Made by a program: the position numbers and the translations under genes. A stretch of 64,000 nt of DNA. It comes from Breoghania sp. Lineage in GTDB: Bacteria; Pseudomonadota; Alphaproteobacteria; Rhizobiales; Stappiaceae. The notes under the pieces are model-generated. The model was not told the DNA's origin. It did no database searches and worked only from the letters and a program-made list of their open reading frames with translations. Where the stretch lies: positions 2,046,001 through 2,110,000 of the forward strand of contig NZ_OY771475.1 in assembly GCF_963674635.1 (NCBI RefSeq), written 5' to 3'. Shown here one piece after another: positions 34,784 through 43,594 of this stretch. Each line of letters starts with the position of its first letter. Position 1 is the first letter of the stretch.

Positions 34784-35896
34784 TTATCGGTTGACGGAGA
34801 ATGCGCGGGTCCGTTCGTGGCGCGCGCGGGCATGGGCGATCAGCCGGTCCATCAGGCCGGATTGCGGCAGACCGCTGGCTTCCCAGAGCTTGGGATACAT
34901 GGAGATATCGGTGAAGCCCGGCAGGGTATTGGCCTCGTTCACAAGGACCATGTCGCCGCTCACGAAAAAATCGATCCGCGCCAGCCCCTCGCAGCACAGC
35001 GTCTCAAAGGTCTTCACAGCCAGATCGCGGATGCGTTCGCGAAGCTCGGGGGCGACCGGCGCAGGGATGAGCAGCGCCGCGCCGCCTTCATCGATATATT
35101 TGGCGTCGTAGGAATAAAAGCCATGCTTGGTGTCCGGCACGATCTCGCCAAGTTCCGACGCTCCGGCGACACCGTCGGCATCCTGCAGCACGGAGCACTC
35201 GATCTCGCGCACATTCGGAACGCTCTCCTCCACAATGATCTTGCTGTCGAAGCGGAAAGCATGGGCACAACAGTCGGCGTATTCCTGAGCCGAGCGGGCA
35301 CGCGAAACGCCGACGGATGATCCCATGTTCGCGGGCTTCACGAAAAGCTCCGGGGCCCCCAACGCCTCGACGGCGGCCTCATAGTCGGGCTTTTCGCTGG
35401 CTCTGAGGACGATGAATTTCGACGTGGGCAGGCCCGCATCGCGGATAAGCCGCTTTGCGACATCCTTGTCCATGGACACCGACGATCCGAGCACACCGGA
35501 ACCGACATAGGGCACATCGGCCAGTTCCAGCGCCCCCTGCACGGTGCCGTCCTCGCCGTGGGGGCCATGCAGCACCGGGATCACCACATCCACAGGCGTC
35601 AGCTCGCGCACTGGGGTGGCGCCATCGCCGGCCACCAGCATGCGTCCGCCACCAGCGGGCAAGAACGAAACCTGCAGACCATCTTCCGGCACGGTGAGTT
35701 CGCTGGCGCCGGTGCCACCTCCGTTTCCGGCATCGGCCAGCATCCAGCACCCCTGTCGCGTGATGCCGACGGGAACGATCTCGTAGCGGTCCGGATCGAG
35801 ACAGCGCAGGACATTGGCGGCAGAGGCGCGCGACACATCATGTTCGGCCGAACGCCCGCCAAAAAGGACCGCCACCCTGAGCTTGCCATTCACCAT
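34784..35896 (-). CDS. ddl: D-alanine-D-alanine ligase family protein
   Basis: 370 residues from ATG 35896 with GGGGA upstream; starts at 35923 and 35932 are alternatives. ATP-grasp motifs: GGRSAEHDVSRASA at the N-terminus, LHGPHGEDGTVQGALEL, VKPANMGSSVGVSRA, the omega-loop Tyr-Lys-Tyr region YSYDAKYID (favouring D-Ala over D-lactate), and NEANTLPGFTDISMYP with metal ligands. It joins two D-alanines for peptidoglycan. It is away from the mur-fts cluster that usually holds ddl, so it may be a second copy or a specialised ligase. Confidence 0.92.
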   Translation of the reverse strand: MVNGKLRVAVLFGGRSAEHDVSRASAANVLRCLDPDRYEIVPVGITRQGCWMLADAGNGGGTGASELTVPEDGLQVSFLPAGGGRMLVAGDGATPVRELTPVDVVIPVLHGPHGEDGTVQGALELADVPYVGSGVLGSSVSMDKDVAKRLIRDAGLPTSKFIVLRASEKPDYEAAVEALGAPELFVKPANMGSSVGVSRARSAQEYADCCAHAFRFDSKIIVEESVPNVREIECSVLQDADGVAGASELGEIVPDTKHGFYSYDAKYIDEGGAALLIPAPVAPELRERIRDLAVKTFETLCCEGLARIDFFVSGDMVLVNEANTLPGFTDISMYPKLWEASGLPQSGLMDRLIAHARARHERTRAFSVNR

Positions 35897-36287
35897 CTGC
35901 CGTTCCCCATCCTGTTGGATCATGCGCCTCACGCGAACCGGCGCCCCTTAAACCTGAGAGCGGAGAGCGTAAGGCACAACATGGCAAAAAAACGCCATGC
36001 CTGCGCGAAAGACAATGGGTCTCAGAGCGTTCAGCCGCGCGCCCAAGATGGAACGAACAGGGCAAAGGCGGGAGCGTCAGCCGGTTTCAGCCAATCCTTG
36101 CCCGGCTGGATGAGAATACCCTAAGGTCAGCCGCGTTCCAGGGACCGATTCCCTCGGCGCGCATGCCGACCTTCCCCGGCATCATGGATGACGAGCCTAT
36201 AATTGATTGCTTTGTTAAATTATCTCATATTTGAGTCGCTGTGCGTTCGTACCCCTTCGCCAGCGTCATTCGAAGGATAGCCTGGCA
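35897..36287. other. Divergent intergenic region, ddl / MarR
   Basis: 391 bp with no convincing gene. The last 90 bp before the MarR gene are AT-rich and hold a promoter-like pair at 36203-36231. Nothing else was recognised. Confidence 0.55.
36203..36231 (+). promoter_or_regulatory. Putative promoter of the MarR gene
   Basis: TTGATT (36203-36208), a 17-bp spacer and CATATT (36226-36231), 57 bp upstream of the ATG. The surrounding AT-rich sequence could also carry the MarR protein's own site. Confidence 0.4.
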
Positions 36288-36746
36288 ATGCCGGAAAACC
36301 GCCCGCTCTACCCGAAAATGGCCCGCTCGCTGCCCATAGCCCTGTTGCGCGCCCGTGAGACGGTGATGGGGCCGTTCCGGGAGATGCTGGCGAAAAGCGG
36401 CATCAGCGAGCAGAAATGGCGGGTGTTGCGCGTCGTCGATGAAATGGGACCGACGGAGCAGACCGCGATCGCGGAGGCCGCCTGCCTGTTGCTGCCAAGC
36501 CTGACCCGCATCGTGGCGTCCATGGAGGCCGACGGCTATCTGGAGCGGCGCAGCGACCCGGCCGACCGGCGCAAGTCGATCATCGCGCTGACAGATGCCG
36601 GGCGCGGTCTGATCGACCGGCATGCGGAGGAAAGCCACGCCATCCAGGTCCGGCTCGAAAACTCAATCGGGCCGGAAAAGGTTGAGACCCTGCTGAAGCT
36701 TCTGGATGAGCTGCGCGAACGCAATACCGTTCGCCCGCAAGAGTGA
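36288..36746 (+). CDS. MarR family regulator, HpaR-like
   Basis: 152 residues from ATG 36288, preceded by AAGGA; the longer frame to 36231 starts in the promoter. The winged-helix core is ISEQKWRVLRVVDEMGPTEQ, LPSLTRIVASMEADGYLERR and DPADRRKSIIALTDAG with the wing. The IALLRARETVMGPFR start and overall pattern match HpaR, the repressor of homoprotocatechuate degradation. No hpa catabolic gene is in the window, so it acts on distant genes or has a different ligand. Confidence 0.88.
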   Translation: MPENRPLYPKMARSLPIALLRARETVMGPFREMLAKSGISEQKWRVLRVVDEMGPTEQTAIAEAACLLLPSLTRIVASMEADGYLERRSDPADRRKSIIALTDAGRGLIDRHAEESHAIQVRLENSIGPEKVETLLKLLDELRERNTVRPQE

Positions 36747-36831
36747 CACGGCAGCTTGCGCACCGCGCACTGTTTTCCGCCGACCGTTTATGGCGTCCCG
36801 ATCGCAGGATCGTGGAAAGCGAGGCCTGTGA

Positions 36832-37539
36832 TCAGGGTCGATAGTCGGCGTCTGACAGGAACGTCCTGATCATGTTGGCGACTTGCTCCTGATCGAGCGG
36901 GATATCGCGGATGCGTGCGGGCAGCTCCGCCTGAAGAGGCTGGGGCAGCGCGCTGCCACGTTCGGCCAGCAGCGCGGCGGCGTAATCGGGCGAAAACTCC
37001 GGATGCGGCTGGAAGGTCAGAACGCGGCCCTGCTGGAACAGGCCCGCCACCGGACATCCCTCGCCCTTCAGGAAGACCTCCAGATCCACCGGCACCTTCG
37101 TGACCTGGTCGCGATGCCAGGCGTTGACGGCAAAGCGCATACCGCCGGGGCCCTCATAGGTCTGCGGCCCGGCAATCCAGCCGCCATCGGCGCGCACCAC
37201 GTCGCCCCCAAGCGCGCGCGCAATGATCTGGTGGCCGAAACAGATGCCGACAAGCGGACGCCCGCCAGCATAGGCGGAGCGGATGAAATCCTCCAGCGGA
37301 TCGCGCCAGGGATGGTCCTCATAGGCGCCATGACGCGAACCGGTGATCAGCCAGCCATCGGCTTCAGCCGTGCTGGCCGGCAGCTCCCCCGCTTCCACGT
37401 CATAGATGATGTAGGTGAAGGCGTCCTCACCCAGCAGCGTCCGAAAGCACTGATCGTAGTCGCCGCGTTCATGGGCCAGGTTCGTCGGCGCATGGCCGGG
37501 CTGTAGAATGCCGATGGTCGTCTTCGTCACTTGCGTCAT
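36832..37539 (-). CDS. Class I glutamine amidotransferase-like protein
   Basis: 235 residues from ATG 37539. The GATase1 triad is visible: nucleophilic Cys in GICFGHQIIARALGG and His/Glu in FQPHPEFSPDY. It resembles the stand-alone GMP-synthase-like amidotransferases (for example PuuD- or YfeJ-type neighbours) that cleave gamma-glutamyl bonds or have unknown partners; LITGSRHGAYEDHPW is typical of that group. It is monocistronic and convergent with the MarR gene. The substrate is unknown. Confidence 0.88.
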   Translation of the reverse strand: MTQVTKTTIGILQPGHAPTNLAHERGDYDQCFRTLLGEDAFTYIIYDVEAGELPASTAEADGWLITGSRHGAYEDHPWRDPLEDFIRSAYAGGRPLVGICFGHQIIARALGGDVVRADGGWIAGPQTYEGPGGMRFAVNAWHRDQVTKVPVDLEVFLKGEGCPVAGLFQQGRVLTFQPHPEFSPDYAAALLAERGSALPQPLQAELPARIRDIPLDQEQVANMIRTFLSDADYRP

Positions 37540-38003
37540 ATCCTGCTGTCGAGCCCCCCCGGTCGCGTTGCCGAAATCAAGCCTGCGCCCGGCACCACCG
37601 CGCAGTGGCCGACCGGAAACGTGGAGACGGCAGCAAAGGCGGGTTCGACTTCCAATAGCAGACATTGCCCGCTCCGCACAGGCAATGTCTGTTTCTCAAT
37701 GGCTGCGCCGCACGCCATCGTCCCTTCGCTCGCCAGCCTCTCCCCCCAAACACCAATAAGCATATTTTACCATATACGTAGCGTCATATTCCTGACACAT
37801 CCGATTTCAAACATCCCGAACAATACAACTACGCGTCTTTATCAGATGTAATACGTAACAATCGCGGTTTATGATTACGTAAGGAACACGTACACTATCT
37901 ATAGTATTTAGAATAAGGTTTTTTAACCCAATTTTTTATTTTTACCACGCAAACTGAATGCGTATTCTAGTGATATTGGAACCTTGCGGGAGGCTCCAAG
38001 ACT
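37540..38003. other. AT-rich divergent control region before the signalling cluster
   Basis: 464 bp. From about 37750 to 37985 the base composition drops sharply compared with the coding DNA, and TACGTAA occurs at 37852-37858 and 37876-37882, 24 bp apart. No gene is seen. It probably carries the promoter of the REC-zinc-ribbon operon, whose ATG at 38004 has GGGAGG upstream. Confidence 0.55.
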
Positions 38004-39848
38004 ATGCCAATTATATCAAGTCAACTGCCCGAGGGCGGGCAAACCACCTCCTCGCGGCACAAGAAGATCCTCATCACCGAGGATTCCCCAGTCACGCAGG
38101 ACATCCTGAAGCTGGTTCTTTCCGCAAAGGGGCATGACGTTCATGTCGCCAATGACGGAAAGATCGCGCTCACCAGACTGCTGGAAGAGCCGTTCGATCT
38201 GGCCTTGATGGACTATCACCTGCCGGAAATGTCCGGAGCCGAGGTTGTGGCCAGGGTTCTGGCGGAACGCGCGCCGGAGCGACGGCCCGTCTTCGTCGCC
38301 ATGACCGCCGACGTTGCCAGCATGGAGGCCGACGGCGATGTGAAGGCCGGATTTGCCCACATTTTCGAAAAGCCGTTCGATTTCGACGAATTGCTCGATT
38401 TCCTCGAAACCATGGATGCGCAGAAAGCCCGCGATGGCGGCGCGACGCTCGCCCGGCGCAAGACTTCAGACGCGCCCACCAACCGAACGCAGCCGGACGA
38501 GGAAGATCCCGACGCCCCTCAAATCGACCGGATCGTTCCCATCAAGGGGCGCCCGGCGGGATACGAACAGTACCGCCCCCTGTTCTGGCCGCAGGATATG
38601 GGACCGGCTGGTTTCTCCGTGGACGCGCGCAAGTTCATGGCGAGCGGCGGCGACTACGACGTGGTCGTCGTGACCGAACCCGCCTCCGCGGACCATCTGC
38701 GGGCCCTGTGGAGCATGGGCGATCTCCATCTGCTGCCAATCATCGACGAAACCGGTCAACTGGCCCATCAGGCGGATATCTGCCTGCCGAAGATCCCGCG
38801 CGGCTCGGTCGAACGGATCGTCGGCGCCTGTGTGGAGGAATTCACCGAAGCGCGCACGTCCGTGCATCTGGAAGTGCGCCAGTCGGATGAATTGTCCGAC
38901 AAGCTGCTGGCGAGCCTCTATGTGCGCGGCCGCAAGCTGACGCCGGAATTCAGCGGGGCGACCCCGCAAGGGTTCACCTACAACATCGCGCTGGCGGAAG
39001 AGGAGATTGACGGCCTGACAGCGCATCTCACCTCTGAAGGGTTGCTGAAGCGGAGCTTCGTGGACCGGCTTCATGCGTGCCCGAACTGCGCTTCCGTGCG
39101 TCTCAATGTGCGCGAGGAATGTTTCGAATGCCGATCTCCCGATCTGGAGGAGACCGCCATCGTGCACCATTTCAAGTGCGCCTATCAGGGGCCTTTGCGC
39201 GACTTCCAGCAGGGTTCGGATCTGGTGTGCCCGAAATGCGCCCGTGAACTGCGCCATTTCGGTGTCGACTACGACAAGCCGGGCACGGTCATTTCCTGCC
39301 GTCATTGCGGCGCGACATCCTCCGATGCGGTGGTCGGCTTCAAGTGCCTTGATTGCGCCACCCACACGGATGGCGAGGCGATCAGGACGCACAACGTTTA
39401 CGCCTTCGAACTCACCGAAAAGGGACGCGCCCTTGCCGAGGAAGGCTTCATTGTCACCGGCGCGGCCCAGCGCAACCTGAAATTCGGCGAACTCCCGCTG
39501 GATCTGGTGATTGCGCTCAACAAGTCAGCCCGCCTTTTCAGCGAGGAGGCGCGCCCCTTCTGCCTTGTCACCGCAGGCTACCCCCAGCGCCGGATGCAAC
39601 TGGCCGAGCACGGCCCGCGGCTGGTGGAATTGTCGCGCCGCCAGTCGATCGAGAATCTGCGCAACTATTTCGGCGATGCGGCCACCATCCATCAGGGCAC
39701 GGACTTTGACTACATCCTGCTCGACCGGATGACCCCGGAGAGCTTCCATGCCAACACGCACGCCTATGAAGAGATCGCGCAATCGGGTCTGAAGATCGAC
39801 CTGGAAACGCGGTTTTCCATCTTCGGCCCGAATGATCTTTTCGGGTGA
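38004..39848 (+). CDS. Response regulator with multi-CxxC zinc-ribbon (TackOD1-like) output
   Basis: 614 residues. Residues 20-138 are a receiver domain with acidic pair E26-D27, phosphoacceptor D70 (LALMDYHLPEMSG), T101 and K123. After a charged linker (140-175) comes a long module with five CxxC pairs (359-362, 373-376, 409-412, 432-435, 448-451) and a Cys at 392, in the order found in the TackOD1 output domain first named from thaumarchaeal regulators (HHFKCAYQGPLRDF, RHFGVDYDKPG). Residues about 470-600 look like a degenerate GGDEF fold. No DNA-binding domain is seen. Its stop overlaps the start of the glycosyltransferase gene by 4 bp, so it likely controls that enzyme. Confidence 0.85.
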   Translation: MPIISSQLPEGGQTTSSRHKKILITEDSPVTQDILKLVLSAKGHDVHVANDGKIALTRLLEEPFDLALMDYHLPEMSGAEVVARVLAERAPERRPVFVAMTADVASMEADGDVKAGFAHIFEKPFDFDELLDFLETMDAQKARDGGATLARRKTSDAPTNRTQPDEEDPDAPQIDRIVPIKGRPAGYEQYRPLFWPQDMGPAGFSVDARKFMASGGDYDVVVVTEPASADHLRALWSMGDLHLLPIIDETGQLAHQADICLPKIPRGSVERIVGACVEEFTEARTSVHLEVRQSDELSDKLLASLYVRGRKLTPEFSGATPQGFTYNIALAEEEIDGLTAHLTSEGLLKRSFVDRLHACPNCASVRLNVREECFECRSPDLEETAIVHHFKCAYQGPLRDFQQGSDLVCPKCARELRHFGVDYDKPGTVISCRHCGATSSDAVVGFKCLDCATHTDGEAIRTHNVYAFELTEKGRALAEEGFIVTGAAQRNLKFGELPLDLVIALNKSARLFSEEARPFCLVTAGYPQRRMQLAEHGPRLVELSRRQSIENLRNYFGDAATIHQGTDFDYILLDRMTPESFHANTHAYEEIAQSGLKIDLETRFSIFGPNDLFG

Positions 39849-41107
39849 ACGCCATGTCGGAAGCCCTCGACTTCATCACCTCGCAAAGCTTCCACAGCCT
39901 GATGCTGCTGACGATGGTCGTCGTCGTGTTCGAAGTCCCGCGCTATTTCGCTCTTTTCATTCTGGCCGTGATCTCGCCCAAGCCGAAACCGCAACCGCTG
40001 GAGGTTGCCTATCGGCACACGATGTCGGTCATATTGGCCGGGCACAACGAACGCGACTCCATCCGCCGCTGCATCGCCTCCATACGCGAACAGTCGCGCC
40101 CGCCCGACGAGATCATCGTCTTTTCCGACGGCTCCACCGATGGCATGGACAAGGTGCTGCGCGAACTTCTTGAGGCGGGCGAGATCGACCGCGCCTTGTG
40201 GAGCGACCTGCGCGGCGGCAAGTCGGCCGGGTTCAACATCTGCCAGCGCATGGCGACCGGCGACATCCTGATCAATATCGACTGCGACTGCTCGCTTGAT
40301 CGCGACGCCTTCCGCCGGATCATGGAGCCCTTCGAGGACCCGCAGGTGGGCAGCGTTGCGGGCAACCTTCAGGTGCGCAATTCCCAAAGCGGCTTTGTCG
40401 CCACGATGCAGGCCATCGAATACATGATCACCATCGCGCTGGCCAAACAGGGCGCGCTGACCATCGATCAGGTGACGTGCTCATCCGGCGGCTATTCCGC
40501 GTTCCGCCGTTCCGCCCTTGAAAGCGTGGGCGGGTGCGATGCGGGCGGCGGCGAGGATCTCGACGTGACGCTGCGCCTGCGGGCCCGTGGATGGAAGATC
40601 GGCTTTCGCGTGGATTCCGTGTGTTACACGGATGTGCCGGACACCTTCGCCGCGCTCGTGCGCCAGCGCTTTCGCTGGGAGCGCGACGCCATTCGCCTGC
40701 GCTTTCGCAAGCATCGCTTCAATCTCAATCCCTTCGATCCGCGTTTCAAGATGAACGAGGTGCTGCACCATCTGGAGTACCTCACCTTCAATGTGCTGGC
40801 CGCGGCGCTGATGCCCTTCTACCTGACGTGGCTTTTCGTGACCTATGGCGGGTTCGGGTTCGTCGTTCTTGCGGGCCTGCAATTCATGCTGGTGCTGATC
40901 GATTTGCCGGTCTTCCTGCTGGCCGCCTGGCTCACCCCTCATGTGAAGAGCGCGCATCTGCTGCCCTACATGTTCGGCTTCACCCTCTTCAACGGTTTCG
41001 TCATGCGGTTCATCCGCCTTGCTGCCTATATCGACGAGTGGATCTTCTGGTCCTCCTATCAGGACAGCTATGTGCCGCAGAAAGTTCATGACATCAGGAG
41101 CTCCTGA
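39845..41107 (+). CDS. Processive family-2 glycosyltransferase, membrane-bound
   Basis: 420 residues from GTG 39845 (GTGA overlap); ATG 39854 is an alternative start. One N-terminal membrane helix precedes a GT-A domain with D95 (FSDGSTDG), the DCD metal motif at 146-148, the acceptor-base pair E237-D238 (GGGEDLD) and QRFRW at 274-278. D,D,D,QxxRW is the signature of cellulose-, chitin- and mannuronan-type synthases. At least three C-terminal membrane helices follow. It would polymerise a sugar nucleotide and extrude the chain. The sugar is unknown; no PilZ domain is present. Confidence 0.9.
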   Translation: MNAMSEALDFITSQSFHSLMLLTMVVVVFEVPRYFALFILAVISPKPKPQPLEVAYRHTMSVILAGHNERDSIRRCIASIREQSRPPDEIIVFSDGSTDGMDKVLRELLEAGEIDRALWSDLRGGKSAGFNICQRMATGDILINIDCDCSLDRDAFRRIMEPFEDPQVGSVAGNLQVRNSQSGFVATMQAIEYMITIALAKQGALTIDQVTCSSGGYSAFRRSALESVGGCDAGGGEDLDVTLRLRARGWKIGFRVDSVCYTDVPDTFAALVRQRFRWERDAIRLRFRKHRFNLNPFDPRFKMNEVLHHLEYLTFNVLAAALMPFYLTWLFVTYGGFGFVVLAGLQFMLVLIDLPVFLLAAWLTPHVKSAHLLPYMFGFTLFNGFVMRFIRLAAYIDEWIFWSSYQDSYVPQKVHDIRSS

Positions 41108-41109
41108 CC

Positions 41110-42213
41110 ATGCGCAAGCTTCGCTCCCGCCAACGCCCGGACAACCATGCCAACGAGCGCCGCGCGAACAAGCGCTCCCTTGGACGCTGGATCTATCTCG
41201 CCATGCTTCTGGCCATCGGCCTTGGCGTCGCCGACTATGCGTGGGGCGATTTCGTGATCCTGCGCGCGCCCGGACTTGTCCTGCAGGAGCGCATCGACGT
41301 TGAGGCGCAATATGTCGGACGCCTTGACGAACTGCCGCTCAGGATCGGCCAGAGTGTCCACAGCGGAGATGTGTTGGGGGTCGTGTCCTCGGTGGAGATT
41401 TCCGAAAGGCTGGCACAGCTTTCGCTCAGGGTCGCGGAACTGACCCGCCAGGCCATCGAGAAGCAGGAACAGATGAACATCGCCGAAAGCCTGCTGCCGA
41501 TCGCAAAGGTGCGGGTGGACGAGGCGCGCGCGGTGAAGGAGAACCTCACACATCTTTCCGGCAAGGGCCTGGCGCCTGCCGACCGTGTGCTGGAAGCCCT
41601 GACGGAGAAGAATTCCGCGGAGGAGATGCTGATCCGCCTTGAGGCCCAGATCCGCAGCTTCCCGGCCACGCGCGAGGCCCTGCAACCGGCGATCGACCGG
41701 GTGCGCACCACCTTCAACAAATTGACAGCCCTTTACGACGACGGCGTTCTGCGCGCGCCGGTCGATGGCATCATCGACAGCAACCTGCCGGCAAAAGGCG
41801 ACGTGTTCCTGACGGGGGAGAAGATCCTGAGCCTCTATACCGGCCCCAAATACGTTCTGGCCTATCTGCCCGCGCATAATCTGCTGCCCGTGACAGTGGG
41901 GGAGGAAGTACGCCTGGAGTCCGGTCAGCAGACGCTTGCGGGGCGCATCGTTGAGGTCCTGCCGGTCACGGACACCCTGCCGGCCGAATTTCAAAACACC
42001 TTCAAGCCCGCCGAACGCAGCCAGCTCGCGCGCATCGTCATCGAGGACGGCGCCAGCTTCCCGCTCCATACAAAGGTGCGCGTGACACGCCCCAGCCAGA
42101 GCCTTGAAACGGTGATGTCCTTCTTTTCCGGCGCGTGGCGGACCGCACTCAGCCTCTTCACAATCGACGCCGTTGCGTCGCAGGGCACTGCTGACAGGGA
42201 GATCCCGCGATGA
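41110..42213 (+). CDS. HlyD-like membrane-fusion protein
   Basis: 367 residues. Residues 1-26 are basic and cytoplasmic, a single helix spans about 27-46, then a barrel-sandwich half motif (AQYVGRLDELPLRIGQSVHSGDVL), a coiled coil of about 100 residues rich in Glu/Lys/Leu, the second lipoyl half (LRAPVDGIIDSNLPAKGDVF) and a beta-barrel domain. It follows the glycosyltransferase by 2 bp, the arrangement of Alg8-Alg44-type pairs, but the N-terminus has no PilZ domain. It probably carries polymer through the periplasm. Confidence 0.88.
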   Translation: MRKLRSRQRPDNHANERRANKRSLGRWIYLAMLLAIGLGVADYAWGDFVILRAPGLVLQERIDVEAQYVGRLDELPLRIGQSVHSGDVLGVVSSVEISERLAQLSLRVAELTRQAIEKQEQMNIAESLLPIAKVRVDEARAVKENLTHLSGKGLAPADRVLEALTEKNSAEEMLIRLEAQIRSFPATREALQPAIDRVRTTFNKLTALYDDGVLRAPVDGIIDSNLPAKGDVFLTGEKILSLYTGPKYVLAYLPAHNLLPVTVGEEVRLESGQQTLAGRIVEVLPVTDTLPAEFQNTFKPAERSQLARIVIEDGASFPLHTKVRVTRPSQSLETVMSFFSGAWRTALSLFTIDAVASQGTADREIPR

Positions 42214-42557
42214 CAGCAACATCGTCCTTCAGAGCCTTGATCGAGAAGCACTGCGTGACGATCCGGCAGATGTTCGCGGAGTTTCGCACCCAATATGGCG
42301 CGCGCTCGCTTGGCGAACCGCCGGGAAGCGAGGCGATGGTGACCCTGCACACGCTCAAGGGAAGCTGCGGCACCATCGGATTTCAGGATCTTTACGCCCA
42401 TGTGGCGAAGCTGCACGAGCAGCTGAAGGCATGGCCCACCGAGCAAGCCGCACGCTATGGCTTTGAGCAGAAAATCGCGCGGGAAATCGCCGAAGCGGCG
42501 CAGCTGGTGGACGCGGTGAAGCCGGAGGATTCCACGCTCTACGGCCGCAATCTCTGA
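42210..42557 (+). CDS. HPt phosphotransfer protein (1)
   Basis: 115 residues, one four-helix HPt domain. The phosphorylatable histidine is H47 in TLHTLKGSCGTIGF, the standard HxLKG motif. It starts in an ATGA overlap with the HlyD-like gene, which ties a phosphorelay intermediate to the glycan-synthesis operon. It likely shuttles phosphate between the nearby kinases and the receiver proteins, including the one at 38004. Confidence 0.88.
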   Translation: MTATSSFRALIEKHCVTIRQMFAEFRTQYGARSLGEPPGSEAMVTLHTLKGSCGTIGFQDLYAHVAKLHEQLKAWPTEQAARYGFEQKIAREIAEAAQLVDAVKPEDSTLYGRNL

Positions 42558-42639
42558 CCCCACCCGATCGCATATGTCCCGCCCGCAGTACCGCCTCACC
42601 AAGGTGCGCCTTCGATCCGGCGCGCACAACGCGAGGCGT

Positions 42640-42665
42640 CCTTGCAAGGCCTTGCAAGGCCTTGC
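42640..42665. repeat. Tandem 10-bp repeat made of palindromes
   Basis: CTTGCAAGGC occurs twice in direct repeat (42641-42660) followed by a partial third copy. Each CCTTGCAAGG is itself a perfect palindrome. It sits between the converging HPt and receiver genes, where it could fold into a transcription-ending hairpin; a second weak stem (AGCCGCTC / GAGCGGCT) spans 42687-42713. Confidence 0.7.
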
Positions 42666-42717
42666 GGACCACACGATTTCAAATCGAGCCGCTCGGTTCA
42701 AACGGGAGCGGCTGCTG

Positions 42718-43098
42718 TCACGCCGCCGTTTTCGCAGCCTCCAGATGATCCCGGACCTGCCTGGCCAGCGTCAACGGATCAAACGGCTTGGCGATGACGC
42801 CCACAGCGCCCAGCGACAGAAAACGCTCGATCTCATAGGCCTGCGTGCGGGCGGTGATGAAGACCACGGGAATATGGCGCACGGCGTCGCTTGCCCTGAG
42901 CCGCCCCAGGGTTTCCGGCCCGTCCATGCCCGGCATCATGACGTCGAGCAGGATGATCTCCGGCATCAAGGTTTCCACCTTCTCCAGAGCCTCAAGGCCA
43001 GAGGAACAGACATTGACCTCCAGCTCCGGATCCAGTCCCAGCGACAAGGCCGCCACTTCACGGATATCATCCTCATCGTCCACATAAAGAACCTGCAT
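42718..43098 (-). CDS. Stand-alone receiver domain protein (1)
   Basis: 126 residues, CheY-like. Acidic pair D7-D8 (LYVDDEDD), phosphoacceptor D52 (LLDVMMPGMDG), a threonine in FITARTQAYE and the lysine in VIAKPFDP are all present, so it should accept phosphate. There is no output domain, so it acts by protein contact or as a phosphate sink in the relay. It converges on the HPt gene at 42210 and follows the other receiver gene on the minus strand. Confidence 0.93.
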   Translation of the reverse strand: MQVLYVDDEDDIREVAALSLGLDPELEVNVCSSGLEALEKVETLMPEIILLDVMMPGMDGPETLGRLRASDAVRHIPVVFITARTQAYEIERFLSLGAVGVIAKPFDPLTLARQVRDHLEAAKTAA

Positions 43099-43155
43099 TT
43101 CATCGTTCTCCTTGTTGTGCGGCCATGACCGGCCGACGCGATCCGCGTCCGCCCG

Positions 43156-43557
43156 TCAGGCGTCGTGATATTCGCCGTGCCTGGACGACAGAGCCGCGGA
43201 GGCGGCCTCGGCGATCAACGGTGCCAGTTCCTTGAAGGAGGCGTTCTTGGAAATGTAGGTGAAGGCCCCCAGCCGCTCTCCCCAGGCGACATCCATGGTG
43301 GTGTCGCGCGATGACACCATCACAATGGGAATATCCTTCGTTTCAAATGTGTTCTGGAGCTGCCAGAGAAGCTGGAAGCCATCGACCCCCGGCATGAACA
43401 CGTCGAGAAAGATCAGATCGGGGTGTTCCATCCGCGCCACGTCGAACGCGCCGCGCCCTTCCGTGCACTTCATGGTTCCCATGCCTTCCTTGCCAAGCAC
43501 GATCTCTATGAGCGTCAGCCAATCAGGGTCGTCATCGACGATCAAAGCCGTAGCCAT
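43156..43557 (-). CDS. Stand-alone receiver domain protein (2)
   Basis: 133 residues. Phosphoacceptor D52 (IFLDVFMPGVDG) and acidic residues D8-D10 are intact; SSRDTTMDVAWG precedes the conserved lysine in YISKNASFKEL, a variant of the usual KP motif. It lies 37 bp after the histidine kinase gene and before the receiver at 42718, so kinase and two receivers form one minus-strand operon. It probably exchanges phosphate with the kinase or HPt proteins. Confidence 0.92.
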   Translation of the reverse strand: MATALIVDDDPDWLTLIEIVLGKEGMGTMKCTEGRGAFDVARMEHPDLIFLDVFMPGVDGFQLLWQLQNTFETKDIPIVMVSSRDTTMDVAWGERLGAFTYISKNASFKELAPLIAEAASAALSSRHGEYHDA

Positions 43558-43594
43558 CTTCTGCTCCCCATTCCTACTCGATACGACTGCTTGA

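Noticed and set aside
37791..37800. CCTGACACAT resembling half of the TetR operator, also at 46112-46121
   Set aside because: Only the left arm is present and the right arm TGTCAGG is missing, so these are not counted as operators; both may be coincidental.
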